64,000 nucleotides of DNA from positions 248,001 through 312,000 of the forward strand of contig CAWHQR010000002.1 in NCBI GenBank assembly GCA_963831605.1. The letters run 5' to 3'. Both the position numbers and the translations under genes were made by a program. The notes beneath the pieces were generated by a model. The model saw only the letters and a list, made by a program, of their open reading frames with translations, was not told where the DNA came from and made no database searches. Within the stretch, counting starts at the first letter, position 1, and each line of letters starts with the position of its first letter. The stretch is from DASUPK01 sp963831605 (GTDB lineage: Bacteria; Actinomycetota; Thermoleophilia; Solirubrobacterales; 70-9). This document shows, one piece after another, positions 47,831 to 56,336 of this stretch.

Positions 47831-49159
47831 ATGCGCGAGAGACTCAAGGGCCTCTGGAAGAACCACCGCTGGGCGACGCTCGGCGTCGCCGCTGCGATCG
47901 GCATCCTCGCGGTCGCTGCGGTCGGCTATGTCGTCCTGAAGCGCCCGAGCGACAAGTCCTGTCACGCGCCGTGCACGATCACCAGCGAGGCGCCCAAGCC
48001 GGTCTCGGGGACCACGAACTGGCCGATGTACGGGCTCAATCAGGAGCGCACCCGCTACCTCGACGCTCCGGGCGTGAAGCCTCCCTTCAAGGTCCGCTGG
48101 CAGTTCAAGGGCGGGCACCTGCTCGAGTACTCGCCGATCCTCGTCCACAACCAGCTCTTCGGAATCAACAACAACGGCCTCGCCTTCTCGATCAAGACCA
48201 AGACCGGCAAGGCCCGTTGGAAGCGGCAGGTCGCCAGCCTGAACGCGTCGGCGCCCACCTACAACGACCGCAACATCTACATCTCGACCCTCGACCCCGG
48301 CCAGGTGGTCGATCTCGCGGCCTACGACGGCCACACGGTCTGGAAGCACCCCCTCCCCGGCCGCAGCGAATCCTCACCGCTGGTCGTGGGCAACAAGGTG
48401 ATCGTCGGCTGCGAGTGCAACACGATCTATGCGCTCGACAAGAACACCGGCAAGACGATCTGGTCGACGCCCGTGAACGGCGCCGTCAAGGCGGCGCCGG
48501 CCTACAACAACGGGATCGTCTACGCGGGCGACTACAGCGGCGAGATGACCGCGATCCACGTCAAGGACGGCTCGATCAAGTGGCAGACGGGCTCACAGGG
48601 GACCAGCTTCGGCCGCTCGGGCCAGTTCTACGCCACCGCGGCCATCGCCTTCGGCCGCGTCTACGCGGGCAACACCGACGGCCGCATGTACAGCTTCGAT
48701 CAGGCGAATGGCGATCTCGCCTGGAGCCACTCGACCAGCAACTACGTCTACGCCGGACCGGTCGCCGCGCGCACCCCGGACACCCAGCCCACCATCTACT
48801 TCGGTTCCTATGACGGCAACTTCTACGCCCTGGATGCCCGCAACGGCAACGAGCGCTGGAGCCAATCCGGCCTGGGCTCGATCTCCGGGGCGGCGAGCCT
48901 GATCGGGAACACGGTCTACGTCGCGGACCTCCAGCACACCTCGACCTACGGCTTCAACGCAGCCAACGGGCACAAGGTCTTCGAAGATTCCGACGGCGCC
49001 TACAACCCGGTCATCTCCGACGGCAAGGAGATCTTCCTGACGGGCTACAAGACGATCTACGCCCTGACGCCGGCTCAGGGCAAGTCGGTGAATGGCCTCA
49101 TCCAGGCACCGCCGAAGAAATCGAAGAAGTCGTCCGGGAAGAAGCAGCAGAAGGGCTAG
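47831..49159 (+). CDS. membrane-anchored PQQ-like beta-propeller protein
   Basis: The 442-residue protein has an N-terminal anchor (ATLGVAAAIGILAVAAVGYVVL). CHAPC follows, then an eight-blade-type WD/PQQ propeller with repeats such as IYALDKNTGKTIWSTPVNGA, MTAIHVKDGSIKWQT, MYSFDQANGDLAWSH and FYALDARNGNERWSQ. BamB-like structure is likely, but there are no PQQ-binding catalytic residues and no lipoprotein box. The end is Lys-rich (PPKKSKKSSGKKQQKG), similar in type to the other exported proteins here. It probably acts outside the membrane in a scaffold role. CTAG 49156-49159 is shared with hisF. Confidence 0.85.
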   Translation: MRERLKGLWKNHRWATLGVAAAIGILAVAAVGYVVLKRPSDKSCHAPCTITSEAPKPVSGTTNWPMYGLNQERTRYLDAPGVKPPFKVRWQFKGGHLLEYSPILVHNQLFGINNNGLAFSIKTKTGKARWKRQVASLNASAPTYNDRNIYISTLDPGQVVDLAAYDGHTVWKHPLPGRSESSPLVVGNKVIVGCECNTIYALDKNTGKTIWSTPVNGAVKAAPAYNNGIVYAGDYSGEMTAIHVKDGSIKWQTGSQGTSFGRSGQFYATAAIAFGRVYAGNTDGRMYSFDQANGDLAWSHSTSNYVYAGPVAARTPDTQPTIYFGSYDGNFYALDARNGNERWSQSGLGSISGAASLIGNTVYVADLQHTSTYGFNAANGHKVFEDSDGAYNPVISDGKEIFLTGYKTIYALTPAQGKSVNGLIQAPPKKSKKSSGKKQQKG

Positions 49160-49968
49160 GCCGCCCGGACGGGAATGCCCGCGTCAATCATCCGCTGCTT
49201 GGCCTCGGCGACCGTGTGCTGCCCGTAGTGGAAGATCGATGCGCAGAGCACCGCGTCGGCGTGTCCGTCGGTGACCGCCTCCACCAGGTGGTCGAGCTCG
49301 CCGGCTCCGCCCGATGCGATCACCGGCACGCTGACAGCCTCCGCGACGGCGCGGGTCAGCTCCAGGTCGTAGCCATCGGTGGTGCCGTCGCGATCCATGC
49401 TGGTCAGCAGCAGCTCCCCGGCTCCCAGCTCGGTCGCCTCCTTCGCCCACTCCACGGCCTCGCGACCCTCCACCCTGGTCCGGCCGCCGTGGACGTAGAC
49501 GTCCCACTCGGCGTCGCCGAAGTGGCCCGGCGGCGCGTCGCAGGTGTCCGATGTGTCGCCGCCCCCGCGGCGCTTCGCGTCGATCGCGACCACGACGCAC
49601 TGTGAGCCGAAGACGCCGGCGAGCTCCGAGATCAGCTCAGGCCGCGCGAGCGCGGATGAGTTGACGGAGACCTTGTCGGCGCCGGCGTCGAGCACCGCCT
49701 GCGCGTCTTCGACGGATCGGATGCCACCACCGATCGTGAACGGGATGAAGACGTTGTCGGCCGTGCGCCGGGCGAGCTCGACGATCGTGTCGCGGCTCTC
49801 ATGCGAGGCGGTGATGTCGAGGAAGACGAGCTCGTCGGCCCCCGCCGCGTCATAGCGCTCGGCGAGCTCCACCGGATCGCCGGCATCGCGAATGTCGACG
49901 AAGTTGGTGCCCTTGACGACGCGGCCGTCGTCAACGTCCAGGCAGGGGATGACTCGCTTCAGGACCAT
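49156..49968 (-). CDS. hisF: imidazole glycerol phosphate synthase, cyclase subunit
   Basis: The 270-residue (beta/alpha)8 barrel has RVIPCLDVDDGRVVKGTNF (catalytic Asp11), FIPFTIGGGIRSVEDA, VVVAIDAKRRGGG (second Asp) and VPVIASGGAGELDH. It is about 17 residues longer than the usual 253 because of a loop, GGDTSDTCDAPPGHFGDAEW, before the strand VYVHGG. It pairs with HisH. hisF is separated from hisA by two accessory genes, unlike the tight hisA-H-B-D-G-Z block. Confidence 0.96.
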   Translation of the reverse strand: MVLKRVIPCLDVDDGRVVKGTNFVDIRDAGDPVELAERYDAAGADELVFLDITASHESRDTIVELARRTADNVFIPFTIGGGIRSVEDAQAVLDAGADKVSVNSSALARPELISELAGVFGSQCVVVAIDAKRRGGGDTSDTCDAPPGHFGDAEWDVYVHGGRTRVEGREAVEWAKEATELGAGELLLTSMDRDGTTDGYDLELTRAVAEAVSVPVIASGGAGELDHLVEAVTDGHADAVLCASIFHYGQHTVAEAKQRMIDAGIPVRAA

Positions 49969-49991
49969 GAATCGAGGTTAACGTTGCGCTC

Positions 49992-50384
49992 ATGTCCGCC
50001 AACACCGACCTGTTTCTGCGGGCCGCCGAACTCGTCAGCCGCGGCGAGGAGGCGGCGCTTCTCGAGATCACCGATGAAAACCTCGAGCTCGAGCCCCGGC
50101 GCGCCGCCACGGAGGGAATGTTCCGCGGGCACGATGGGGTTCGCAGCTTCCTTCAGGACACGCGCGAGAGCTTCGAGAGCTTCGAGCTCGACTACACGGA
50201 CCTGCGCGATCTCGGCGACGGACGCGTCGTCGCACTGGGGATGATTCACATCAGGGGCCGCGGCAGCGGCGTCGAGACCGACGTCCCGACCGCCGTCGTT
50301 GCGACGTTCAGGGATGGACGCGTTGTGAGCTTCAAGGACTACGGCGATCGCGACGGAGCTTTCGCGGCGGCCGGGCTGACCTAG
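49992..50384 (+). CDS. SnoaL-like protein
   Basis: The 130-residue NTF2-like protein has NTDLFLRAAELVSRGEEAAL, a middle GMFRGHDGVRSFLQD, and the strands VVALGMIHIRGRGSG, TAVVATFRDGRVVSFKDYGD. This is the common form found as a stand-alone gene in actinobacteria. It starts at ATG 49992, 23 bp from the divergent hisF, and shares CTAG with the DoxX-like gene at its end. Function unknown. Confidence 0.8.
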   Translation: MSANTDLFLRAAELVSRGEEAALLEITDENLELEPRRAATEGMFRGHDGVRSFLQDTRESFESFELDYTDLRDLGDGRVVALGMIHIRGRGSGVETDVPTAVVATFRDGRVVSFKDYGDRDGAFAAAGLT

Positions 50385-50737
50385 TCCCAGTCGCCGGCTG
50401 CGTAGGCCCAGGCGATGAAGAGCAGCTGCACCGGGAGCCGCGCGTAGAGGGCATTGCGGCCTCCCGGGATCCCCTTCTCGTAGCGCTCGGGCTCGAGCGC
50501 CATGTGGAGGTTCGCCGGGAAGACCGCGACCAGCGTGGCGATGCTCCAGGCGCTCCCCGCCCTGCGCGTCGCCGGGTGCATCGTCGCCAGGCCGCCTGCG
50601 ATCTCGGCGATTCCGCTGACGTAGACGAGCTCGCGGTGCCGCGGCACGTACGGCGGCATGATCCGCTCGTACCAGCGGGTCTTGACGAAGTGCATGATCC
50701 CCGCGAAGACGAAGAACGGGCCGAAGAGTCTCCCCAT
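50381..50737 (-). CDS. DoxX-family small membrane protein
   Basis: The 118-residue protein with four hydrophobic segments has the DoxX features: FFVFAGIMHFVKTRWYERIM (a His and Trp in helix 1), YVSGIAEIAGGLATMHPATR and ARLPVQLLFIAWAYA. DoxX-type proteins take part in redox or detoxification membrane complexes. It lies 10 bp after hisA on the same strand and may be transcribed with the his genes. Confidence 0.82.
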   Translation of the reverse strand: MGRLFGPFFVFAGIMHFVKTRWYERIMPPYVPRHRELVYVSGIAEIAGGLATMHPATRRAGSAWSIATLVAVFPANLHMALEPERYEKGIPGGRNALYARLPVQLLFIAWAYAAGDWD

Positions 50738-50747
50738 GGGGCGGATC

Positions 50748-51473
50748 CTACGGATCGAGGATCGCCTGGGCCTCGGCGACGGTGAACCGCTGCTCGTAGA
50801 GCGCACGGCCGACGATTACCCCTTCCAGGTTGTCCAGATCGAGCCCCGCCAGGGCGCGAAGGTCGTCGAGCGATCCGACGCCGCCGGAGTAGATCAGCTC
50901 CCCCGCCGTGGCCGCAGCCGCCTCGCGCAGCGAGTCGAGATCGGGACCTTCCATCAGCCCGTCCACATCCACCGGGGTGTAGACGAACCGGTCGACCCCT
51001 CGTCCCGAGAGCGCCGAGATCACCTCGGCCGTGCCCAATTCGGATGCCTCGGTCCAGCCCTCCGCCGCGACCTTCCCGGAGCGCGAATCCACCGACGCGA
51101 CCACCCGCCCCTCGTGAGCGGCGGCGATGGCCTCCGCCATCTCGGGGTCGCGCACCGCCGCGGTCCCGAGGACGACCCTCTCGACACCGGAGGAGAACGC
51201 CTCCTCCACCTTCTTCGAGTCCCGCAGCCCGCCGCCGAGCTGGACCGGCACGCTGACCGCCGCGACGATCCGCCTGACGTGTTCGAGGTTCACCGGCTCG
51301 CCTGCCCGGGCGCCGTCCAGGTCGACGATGTGGAGCCAGCGCGCGCCGCCGTCCACCCAGCGCCGGGCCGCGACCACGGGGTCGTCGTCATAGGCCGTCT
51401 CCTGGTCGTAGTCGCCCTGGATCAGCCTGACGGCCTTGCCGTCGCGGATGTCAATCGCCGGATAGAGGATCAA
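50748..51473 (-). CDS. hisA: phosphoribosylformimino-5-aminoimidazole carboxamide ribotide isomerase
   Basis: The 241-residue barrel has ILYPAIDIRDGKAVRLIQGD (catalytic Asp8), LHIVDLDGARAGEPVNLEHV, VQLGGGLRDSKKVEEA, RVVASVDSRSGKVA (second Asp) and ELIYSGGVGSLDDL. The single-function residues fit HisA rather than the dual PriA, although PriA, common in other actinobacteria, cannot be fully excluded by eye. It overlaps hisH by four bases. Confidence 0.94.
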   Translation of the reverse strand: MILYPAIDIRDGKAVRLIQGDYDQETAYDDDPVVAARRWVDGGARWLHIVDLDGARAGEPVNLEHVRRIVAAVSVPVQLGGGLRDSKKVEEAFSSGVERVVLGTAAVRDPEMAEAIAAAHEGRVVASVDSRSGKVAAEGWTEASELGTAEVISALSGRGVDRFVYTPVDVDGLMEGPDLDSLREAAAATAGELIYSGGVGSLDDLRALAGLDLDNLEGVIVGRALYEQRFTVAEAQAILDP

Positions 51474-52084
51474 CTGCAGATACGCACGAAGTTGGTGAGC
51501 AGTCCCAGCCCCGCCGAACTCGACTTCTCGGGGTGGAACTGGACACCGTAGAGCGGTGGGCGCTCAACCGCACAGGCGAAGCGCTCGCCGTACGCCGCGG
51601 TGCCGAGCACGTCGTCCTGGGCCGAGGGGCGCGGCGCAAAGGAGTGGACGAAGTAGAAGGGGGTCTCCTCCCCCAGGCCCTCGGTGAGCTGCGAGGAGTG
51701 CTCCCAGCGCACCGGCGACCAGCCGATGTGCGGGACCTTGTAGCCGTTGGCCTCGAGCGGGGCGACGATGCCGGCGAGCAGCGACAGCCCGCTCGCCCCC
51801 TCGTTCTCCACCGAGGAGTCGAAGAGCAGCTGCATGCCGAGGCAGATGCCCAGCACCGGCACGCCCGTCTCGACACGCCCGGCGACCAGCTCGTCCAGGC
51901 CGATCTCGTGGACGCGGCCCATCGCCTTCGGGAAAGCGCCGACGCCCGGCAGGATCACGCCGTCCGCTGACTCAACCCGTGCGCGGTCCGCGGTGATCTC
52001 CGCCTCGGCCCCGACCTTCTCCAGCGCCTTCTCGACCGAGCGCAGGTTGCCCATCCCGTAGTCGAGGATGGCGATGCGCGTCAT
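51470..52084 (-). CDS. hisH: imidazole glycerol phosphate synthase, glutamine amidotransferase subunit
   Basis: The 204-residue class I amidotransferase has IAILDYGMGNLRSVEKALEK, GVILPGVGAFPKAM, the nucleophile elbow PVLGICLGMQLLFDSS (Cys) and the His-Glu pair in GVQFHPEKSS. It supplies ammonia to HisF. Start ATG 52084 overlaps the hisB stop (ATGA), and its end overlaps hisA. Confidence 0.96.
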   Translation of the reverse strand: MTRIAILDYGMGNLRSVEKALEKVGAEAEITADRARVESADGVILPGVGAFPKAMGRVHEIGLDELVAGRVETGVPVLGICLGMQLLFDSSVENEGASGLSLLAGIVAPLEANGYKVPHIGWSPVRWEHSSQLTEGLGEETPFYFVHSFAPRPSAQDDVLGTAAYGERFACAVERPPLYGVQFHPEKSSSAGLGLLTNFVRICS

Positions 52085-52671
52085 TCGGTCAGGGTGCCCT
52101 TGGTGGAGGGAACGCCTGTCTCCTCCGGGTCGATCGAGACCGCCTCGCGGAGCGCTCGCGCGAACGCCTTGAACGACGCCTCGATCATGTGGTGCGCGTT
52201 CGAGCCGGAGCGGACCCAGAGGTGAAGCGTCATCTTCGAGTTGTTGGAGACGGCCCGGAAGAACTCCTCGGTCAGCTCCGAATCGAAGCCGGCGATCGTC
52301 ACGTCCGGAAGCTCGGCATCGAAGGCGCAGTACGGCCTGCCGGAGATGTCGATGGCGCACTCGCCGAGGGCCTCGTCCATCGGCACCAGGGCCGAGCCGT
52401 AGCGGCGGATCCCGGTGCGGTCGCCGAGCGCCGCGTCGATCGCCTGACCCAGGCAGATGCCGACGTCCTCGGTGGTGTGGTGGGCCCCGGTCTCCAGATC
52501 GCCCGAGGCCTCGATCTTCAGGCCGAGCCGGCCGTGGCGGGCGAGCAGGTCGAGCATGTGGTCGAGGAAGCCGACGCCGGTGGCGATCGTGGCGTCCCCC
52601 CCGTCCAGGTCCAGTCGCAGGGCGACCTTGGTCTCCTTGGTTTCGCGATTGATCTCGGCTGTGCGGCTCAT
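52081..52671 (-). CDS. hisB: imidazoleglycerol-phosphate dehydratase
   Basis: The 196-residue monofunctional enzyme has GVGFLDHMLDLLARHGR, GAHHTTEDVGICLGQAI, RPYCAFDAEL and ALREAVSID. The two manganese-binding HHxxE-type motifs are HHTTED near residue 70 and HHMIEASFK near residue 165. It carries out step 6 of histidine synthesis. There is no phosphatase domain as in E. coli. It starts five bases after hisD ends. Confidence 0.96.
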   Translation of the reverse strand: MSRTAEINRETKETKVALRLDLDGGDATIATGVGFLDHMLDLLARHGRLGLKIEASGDLETGAHHTTEDVGICLGQAIDAALGDRTGIRRYGSALVPMDEALGECAIDISGRPYCAFDAELPDVTIAGFDSELTEEFFRAVSNNSKMTLHLWVRSGSNAHHMIEASFKAFARALREAVSIDPEETGVPSTKGTLTE

Positions 52672-52675
52672 CTGG

Positions 52676-53953
52676 TCACTCCTTCGCCCGCGCCTCCGCC
52701 GAATCGGCGTGCAGCGGGAAGCCCTCGGAGCGGGCCAATGTAGCGACCGCCGGTGCAAGCTCCCGGGCCGCCTCCTGCGTGATCTCGACGGTCGATATCC
52801 GGCGCCTGAATGCGCCGGGGCCGAGCGGGCCCTGGAAGCGGCCGGCTCCGCCGGTGGGCAGGACATGGTTGGACCCGGCCGCGTAGTCGCCGAAGGCTGT
52901 CGCCCCCAGCTCACCGACGAAGACGCAGCCCGCGGTCTTGACGCGCCCCGCGAGCAGCTCCGCGTCCTCGGTGAGGATCTCGAGGTGCTCGGGGGCGATG
53001 GCGTTGGCGAGATCCACGCCGGCCTCGGTCTCCGGCACGGCGACGAGCGCAAGTGCCGCGTCCTCGGCTATGCCGTGTGCGGCCGCGATCCGCTCGACGC
53101 TCTCCTCGATCGCGTCGAGGATCACGGTCTCCACCGCCGCCGCGACGAGCAGCCCGTCGGAGCCGTGCTCGGCCTGGGAGCAGAGATCGAGTCCCATCCA
53201 GTCGGCGTTCGCGGTGTCGCCGGCGATCACCATCAGCTCCGAGGGCCCGGCGATTCCGTCGATCCCCACCTCGCCCGCGAGCTGGCGCTTCGCCTCCTGG
53301 ACGTAGCGATTGCCCGGCCCGGCGATCACGTCCACCGGGGCGATCGTGTCGGTGCCGATCGCGAGGGCGGCGATCGCCTGTGCGCCGCCCATGGCATAGA
53401 CCTCGTCCGCTCGCGCGATCGAGGCTGCCGCCAGCACCACGTCGGAGACCGGTGCGACCTCTCCGCGCGGAGTCGCGACGACGACCCGCTCCACTCCGGC
53501 GACTCTGGCCGGGATGCAGCCCATCAGGACGGTGGACGGATAGGCGGCGGCCCCGCCGGGGGCGTAGATCCCGGCCGAGGCGACGGCCACCTCTCGGAGG
53601 TCCACCGTCTGCCCCTGATCCAGTTCGACGTGACGGGGCTCGGCGAGCTGCGCCTCCGCCACCGTGCGGATGTTCTCGGCCGCGAGCTCCATGGCCTCGA
53701 CCAGCTCGGGCTCGAGGCGGGAGAGCGCCGAGGCCATCGCCTCCTGCGGCTGCTCGATCGAGCCCGCGTCGATGACGCCATTCGCGAACCGGCTCTCGAT
53801 CTCGACCAGGGCGGAGTCGCCGTCGGCGCGAATCGCGGCGACGATCGCGCGGACGGGGTCCGCCACCTCCCCGAGCGGTGGCTGCAGCTCGCGGATCCGG
53901 GTCGCCAGGCCACGGGCGTCCGCCCCATCCCAGTCGAATCGCTCGATTCGCAT
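52676..53953 (-). CDS. hisD: histidinol dehydrogenase
   Basis: The 425-residue enzyme has VAVASAGIYAPGGAAAYPST, YAMGGAQAIAALAIGT, DVIAGPGNRYVQEAKRQLA, GIAGPSELMVIAGDTA, DLCSQAEHGSDG and GPGAFRRRISTVEIT. Zinc and catalytic His/Glu residues sit in AEHG and in the later APEHLEIL. It oxidises histidinol twice to histidine. It overlaps hisG by one base. Confidence 0.97.
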   Translation of the reverse strand: MRIERFDWDGADARGLATRIRELQPPLGEVADPVRAIVAAIRADGDSALVEIESRFANGVIDAGSIEQPQEAMASALSRLEPELVEAMELAAENIRTVAEAQLAEPRHVELDQGQTVDLREVAVASAGIYAPGGAAAYPSTVLMGCIPARVAGVERVVVATPRGEVAPVSDVVLAAASIARADEVYAMGGAQAIAALAIGTDTIAPVDVIAGPGNRYVQEAKRQLAGEVGIDGIAGPSELMVIAGDTANADWMGLDLCSQAEHGSDGLLVAAAVETVILDAIEESVERIAAAHGIAEDAALALVAVPETEAGVDLANAIAPEHLEILTEDAELLAGRVKTAGCVFVGELGATAFGDYAAGSNHVLPTGGAGRFQGPLGPGAFRRRISTVEITQEAARELAPAVATLARSEGFPLHADSAEARAKE

Positions 53954-54627
53954 CAGCCCTTCTCCGGGCGCAGGCGCTCCACGAGGTCGTCCACCTCGGC
54001 GGCCCGCAGCTTGTGCGAGACGCGGTTCACGACGAGTCGCGCGGTCGATGAGGCGATCTCCTCGCGGATCTCCAGGCCGTTCTCCTCGAGGGTGCGGCCG
54101 GTGGCGACGAGGTCGACGATGCCGTCGGCCAGGCCGACCAGCGGCGCGAGCTCGACCGAGCCCTTCACCTCGATCACCTCGGCCTGGCGACCCGTCTCCT
54201 CGAAGTAGCGCTCGGCGATCCGCGGGTACTTGGTCGCGATCCGCATGCCGCCGAGCCGCCTCTCGGTTTCACCGAGGCTCTCGTCCCCCTGCCGGCCCGC
54301 CAGCACCATCCGGCAGCCGCCGTAGCCGAGGTCGAGGATCTCGTAGACGATCCGGTCGGCGTGCTCGAGCAGCACGTCCTTCCCGGTGATTCCGAGGTCG
54401 GCGGCGCCCGACTCGACATAGGTCGGCACGTCGGACGGCCGCATGGTCACCAGGCTCATCCCGTTGGCCTGGAAGATCAGCGAGCGCGAGTCGCCGCGCA
54501 TCTCAGCGGTATCGACCCCGATCCCGTCGAGTGCGTCGAGCGTCTCGCCCCAGAGCGCGCCCCTCGGGATCGCCAGCTTCAGCGGGCCGCCGGGACGGGT
54601 GCGCGGTGCCTCGACCGTCGGGCTCAT
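53953..54627 (-). CDS. hisG: ATP phosphoribosyltransferase, short form
   Basis: The 224-residue short-form HisG has KLAIPRGALWGETLDAL, YVESGAADLGITGKDVLLEH and RIATKYPRIAERYFEETG, and the PRPP-binding area GLADGIVDLVATGRTLEENG. It lacks the C-terminal regulatory domain of the long form and so needs HisZ, whose gene lies directly upstream with a four-base overlap. First step of the pathway. Confidence 0.95.
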   Translation of the reverse strand: MSPTVEAPRTRPGGPLKLAIPRGALWGETLDALDGIGVDTAEMRGDSRSLIFQANGMSLVTMRPSDVPTYVESGAADLGITGKDVLLEHADRIVYEILDLGYGGCRMVLAGRQGDESLGETERRLGGMRIATKYPRIAERYFEETGRQAEVIEVKGSVELAPLVGLADGIVDLVATGRTLEENGLEIREEIASSTARLVVNRVSHKLRAAEVDDLVERLRPEKG

Positions 54628-55622
54628 TTCTTCTCCTCCCCGGCCAGCCGTTCCTCCTCCATCTGGGCGAGGTGCACGCGCTCCAGATAGAGGCCGAAGC
54701 CCGCGGCCGGCATGGCACGGCCGAAACGGCCGACGAGGTCGTCGTAGCGGCCGCCTCCGCCGAGGATGTGGCCCAGCGCGGGGTCATAGATCTCGACGAT
54801 CGCGCCGGTGTAGTAGCCCAGGTCGCGCAGCAGGCTGAGGTCGAGCTGGACGCGACCCGCCACTCCCTTCTCGACCAGCAGGTCGTATGTCTGCTGGAGG
54901 CGCTGCGCCGCCCGCTCGACGGCGGCTCCGCCGAGCTCACGGGCCTGCTCGAGCACCTCCGCCCCGCCCCGCAGGCCGGGAAGGCGCAGCAGCGTCTCCC
55001 GTCCGTGGGCGTCGAGGCCGTCGATCGAGTCCACCTCAGCTTCCAAGCCCACGAGATTGTGCTCCGCCAAGCGATCCAGAACCCGCGCGCGGTGCTCACC
55101 CTCCACCCCGAGCTCGGTGAGCAGCTGGCGGTAGAGGTCGGCGTCGCCGAGCCCGAGGACGGCACGGTTCAGCCCGACCGAGTCCAGGGAGGCACTCAGC
55201 ACCTCGAGCACCTCGACCGTGCCCTCCGGGGCCGGCGAGCCGAGCAGCTCCACCCCCGCGTGCATGAACTGGCGGACCTGGCCGCGCTGCGGGCGAACGA
55301 CCCGATAGGCGTTGCCGACATAGGAGAAGCGGTGCGGCGGCTGGGCATCGGCGAAGCGAGTGGCGACCAGGCGTGCGATCGGGATCGTCATGTCGGAGCG
55401 CAGGGCGAGCAGCTCGCCCCGCTCGTCGAAGAAGCGATAGGCGCCCACTCCGCTGCGCCCCTCGCCGCGCTGGAGCACCTCGTCGTACTCGAGCGTGGGG
55501 GTGGCCACCTGGCCGTAGCCGAAGCGCTCGAAGACGTCGATCAGGGTCGCCTGGAGTGCGCGAAGCTCGCGCATCTCGTCAGGCAGGATGTCCCGGGTGC
55601 CCGGGGGTATCGGGTGGATCAT
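54624..55622 (-). CDS. hisZ: ATP phosphoribosyltransferase regulatory subunit
   Basis: The 332-residue paralog of histidyl-tRNA synthetase has PPGTRDILPDEMRELRALQA, VATPTLEYDEVLQRGEG, ALRSDMTIPIARLVATRF and LGYYTGAIVEIYDP, GGGGRYDDLVGRFG. It lacks the anticodon-binding C-terminal domain, and the position before short hisG identifies it as HisZ, which gives histidine feedback. It is first gene of the his block. Confidence 0.94.
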   Translation of the reverse strand: MIHPIPPGTRDILPDEMRELRALQATLIDVFERFGYGQVATPTLEYDEVLQRGEGRSGVGAYRFFDERGELLALRSDMTIPIARLVATRFADAQPPHRFSYVGNAYRVVRPQRGQVRQFMHAGVELLGSPAPEGTVEVLEVLSASLDSVGLNRAVLGLGDADLYRQLLTELGVEGEHRARVLDRLAEHNLVGLEAEVDSIDGLDAHGRETLLRLPGLRGGAEVLEQARELGGAAVERAAQRLQQTYDLLVEKGVAGRVQLDLSLLRDLGYYTGAIVEIYDPALGHILGGGGRYDDLVGRFGRAMPAAGFGLYLERVHLAQMEEERLAGEEKK

Positions 55623-55713
55623 CGGCCCATCATGCCGACGCGGTCTTTAACAAGCTGCAAGGTCGGGGGCGATAGGGTCGCCGCAGGCAGTGCAACCGGA
55701 GGAGGAGATTGCG

Positions 55714-55992
55714 ATGGCGGTAATCGTGACCCAGGAGTTCGAGGCGACTGGCGAGGAGTACGCCGCGGTGAGCGAGAAGCTCGGCGACGCGCCGGAGCCC
55801 GGCCTGATCGTGCACACCGGCATGGATCTGGGCAACGGGAAGTGGAGAGTCGTGGACGTGTGGGAATCGGCCCAGGACTTCCAGAACTTCGTGCAGAACA
55901 AGCTGATCCCGACGATCGCCGAGGTGAATCCCGACGCCCCGCAGGCCGACGAGCCCGAGATTCTCGAGATACATGAACTGGTGAAGGCCTGA
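55714..55992 (+). CDS. ABM-like dimeric alpha+beta barrel protein, copy 1
   Basis: The 92-residue protein has an excellent GGAGGAGG site before ATG 55714. The pattern AVIVTQEFEATGEEYAAVSE, GLIVHTGMDLGNGKWRVVDV, WESAQDFQNFVQNKLIP matches the ferredoxin-like barrels of the antibiotic-biosynthesis-monooxygenase type. There are no known catalytic residues. It forms a pair with the paralog 40 bp downstream. Confidence 0.7.
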   Translation: MAVIVTQEFEATGEEYAAVSEKLGDAPEPGLIVHTGMDLGNGKWRVVDVWESAQDFQNFVQNKLIPTIAEVNPDAPQADEPEILEIHELVKA

Positions 55993-56032
55993 GCAGTACA
56001 GACCCGCTACCCCGACTCAAGGAGAAGACGAC

Positions 56033-56329
56033 ATGGCAGTTTTGATGGAGATGGAGATGCAGGTAACCCCGGACCAGTACGACGCCGTCGACGCGGCACT
56101 CGATCCGCCGGGGAATCCGCCCGACGGACTGATCGCTCACACGGCTCGGTTCGATGGCGACACCCTGAAGATTCTCGACATCTGGGAGTCCGCTGACGCG
56201 TTCTCGGCGTTCGCCGAGTCGCGGCTTGGGCCGACGATCGGCGAGACGCTCGGCGACGACGCGCCGGACGCCCCCCCACAGCCCAGCTTCACCGAGCTGC
56301 ACAACGCCCACAACTCCCAGGGCGTCTGA
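56033..56329 (+). CDS. ABM-like dimeric alpha+beta barrel protein, copy 2
   Basis: The 98-residue paralog of the previous gene has AVLMEMEMQVTPDQYDAVDA, GLIAHTARFDGDTLKILDIW, ESADAFSAFAESRLGPTIGE, in the same order and spacing. AAGGAG lies before ATG 56033. It is probably in one transcript with copy 1; the two could form a heterodimer. Ends 7 bp before murA's stop on the opposite strand. Confidence 0.7.
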   Translation: MAVLMEMEMQVTPDQYDAVDAALDPPGNPPDGLIAHTARFDGDTLKILDIWESADAFSAFAESRLGPTIGETLGDDAPDAPPQPSFTELHNAHNSQGV

Positions 56330-56336
56330 CGAATAG

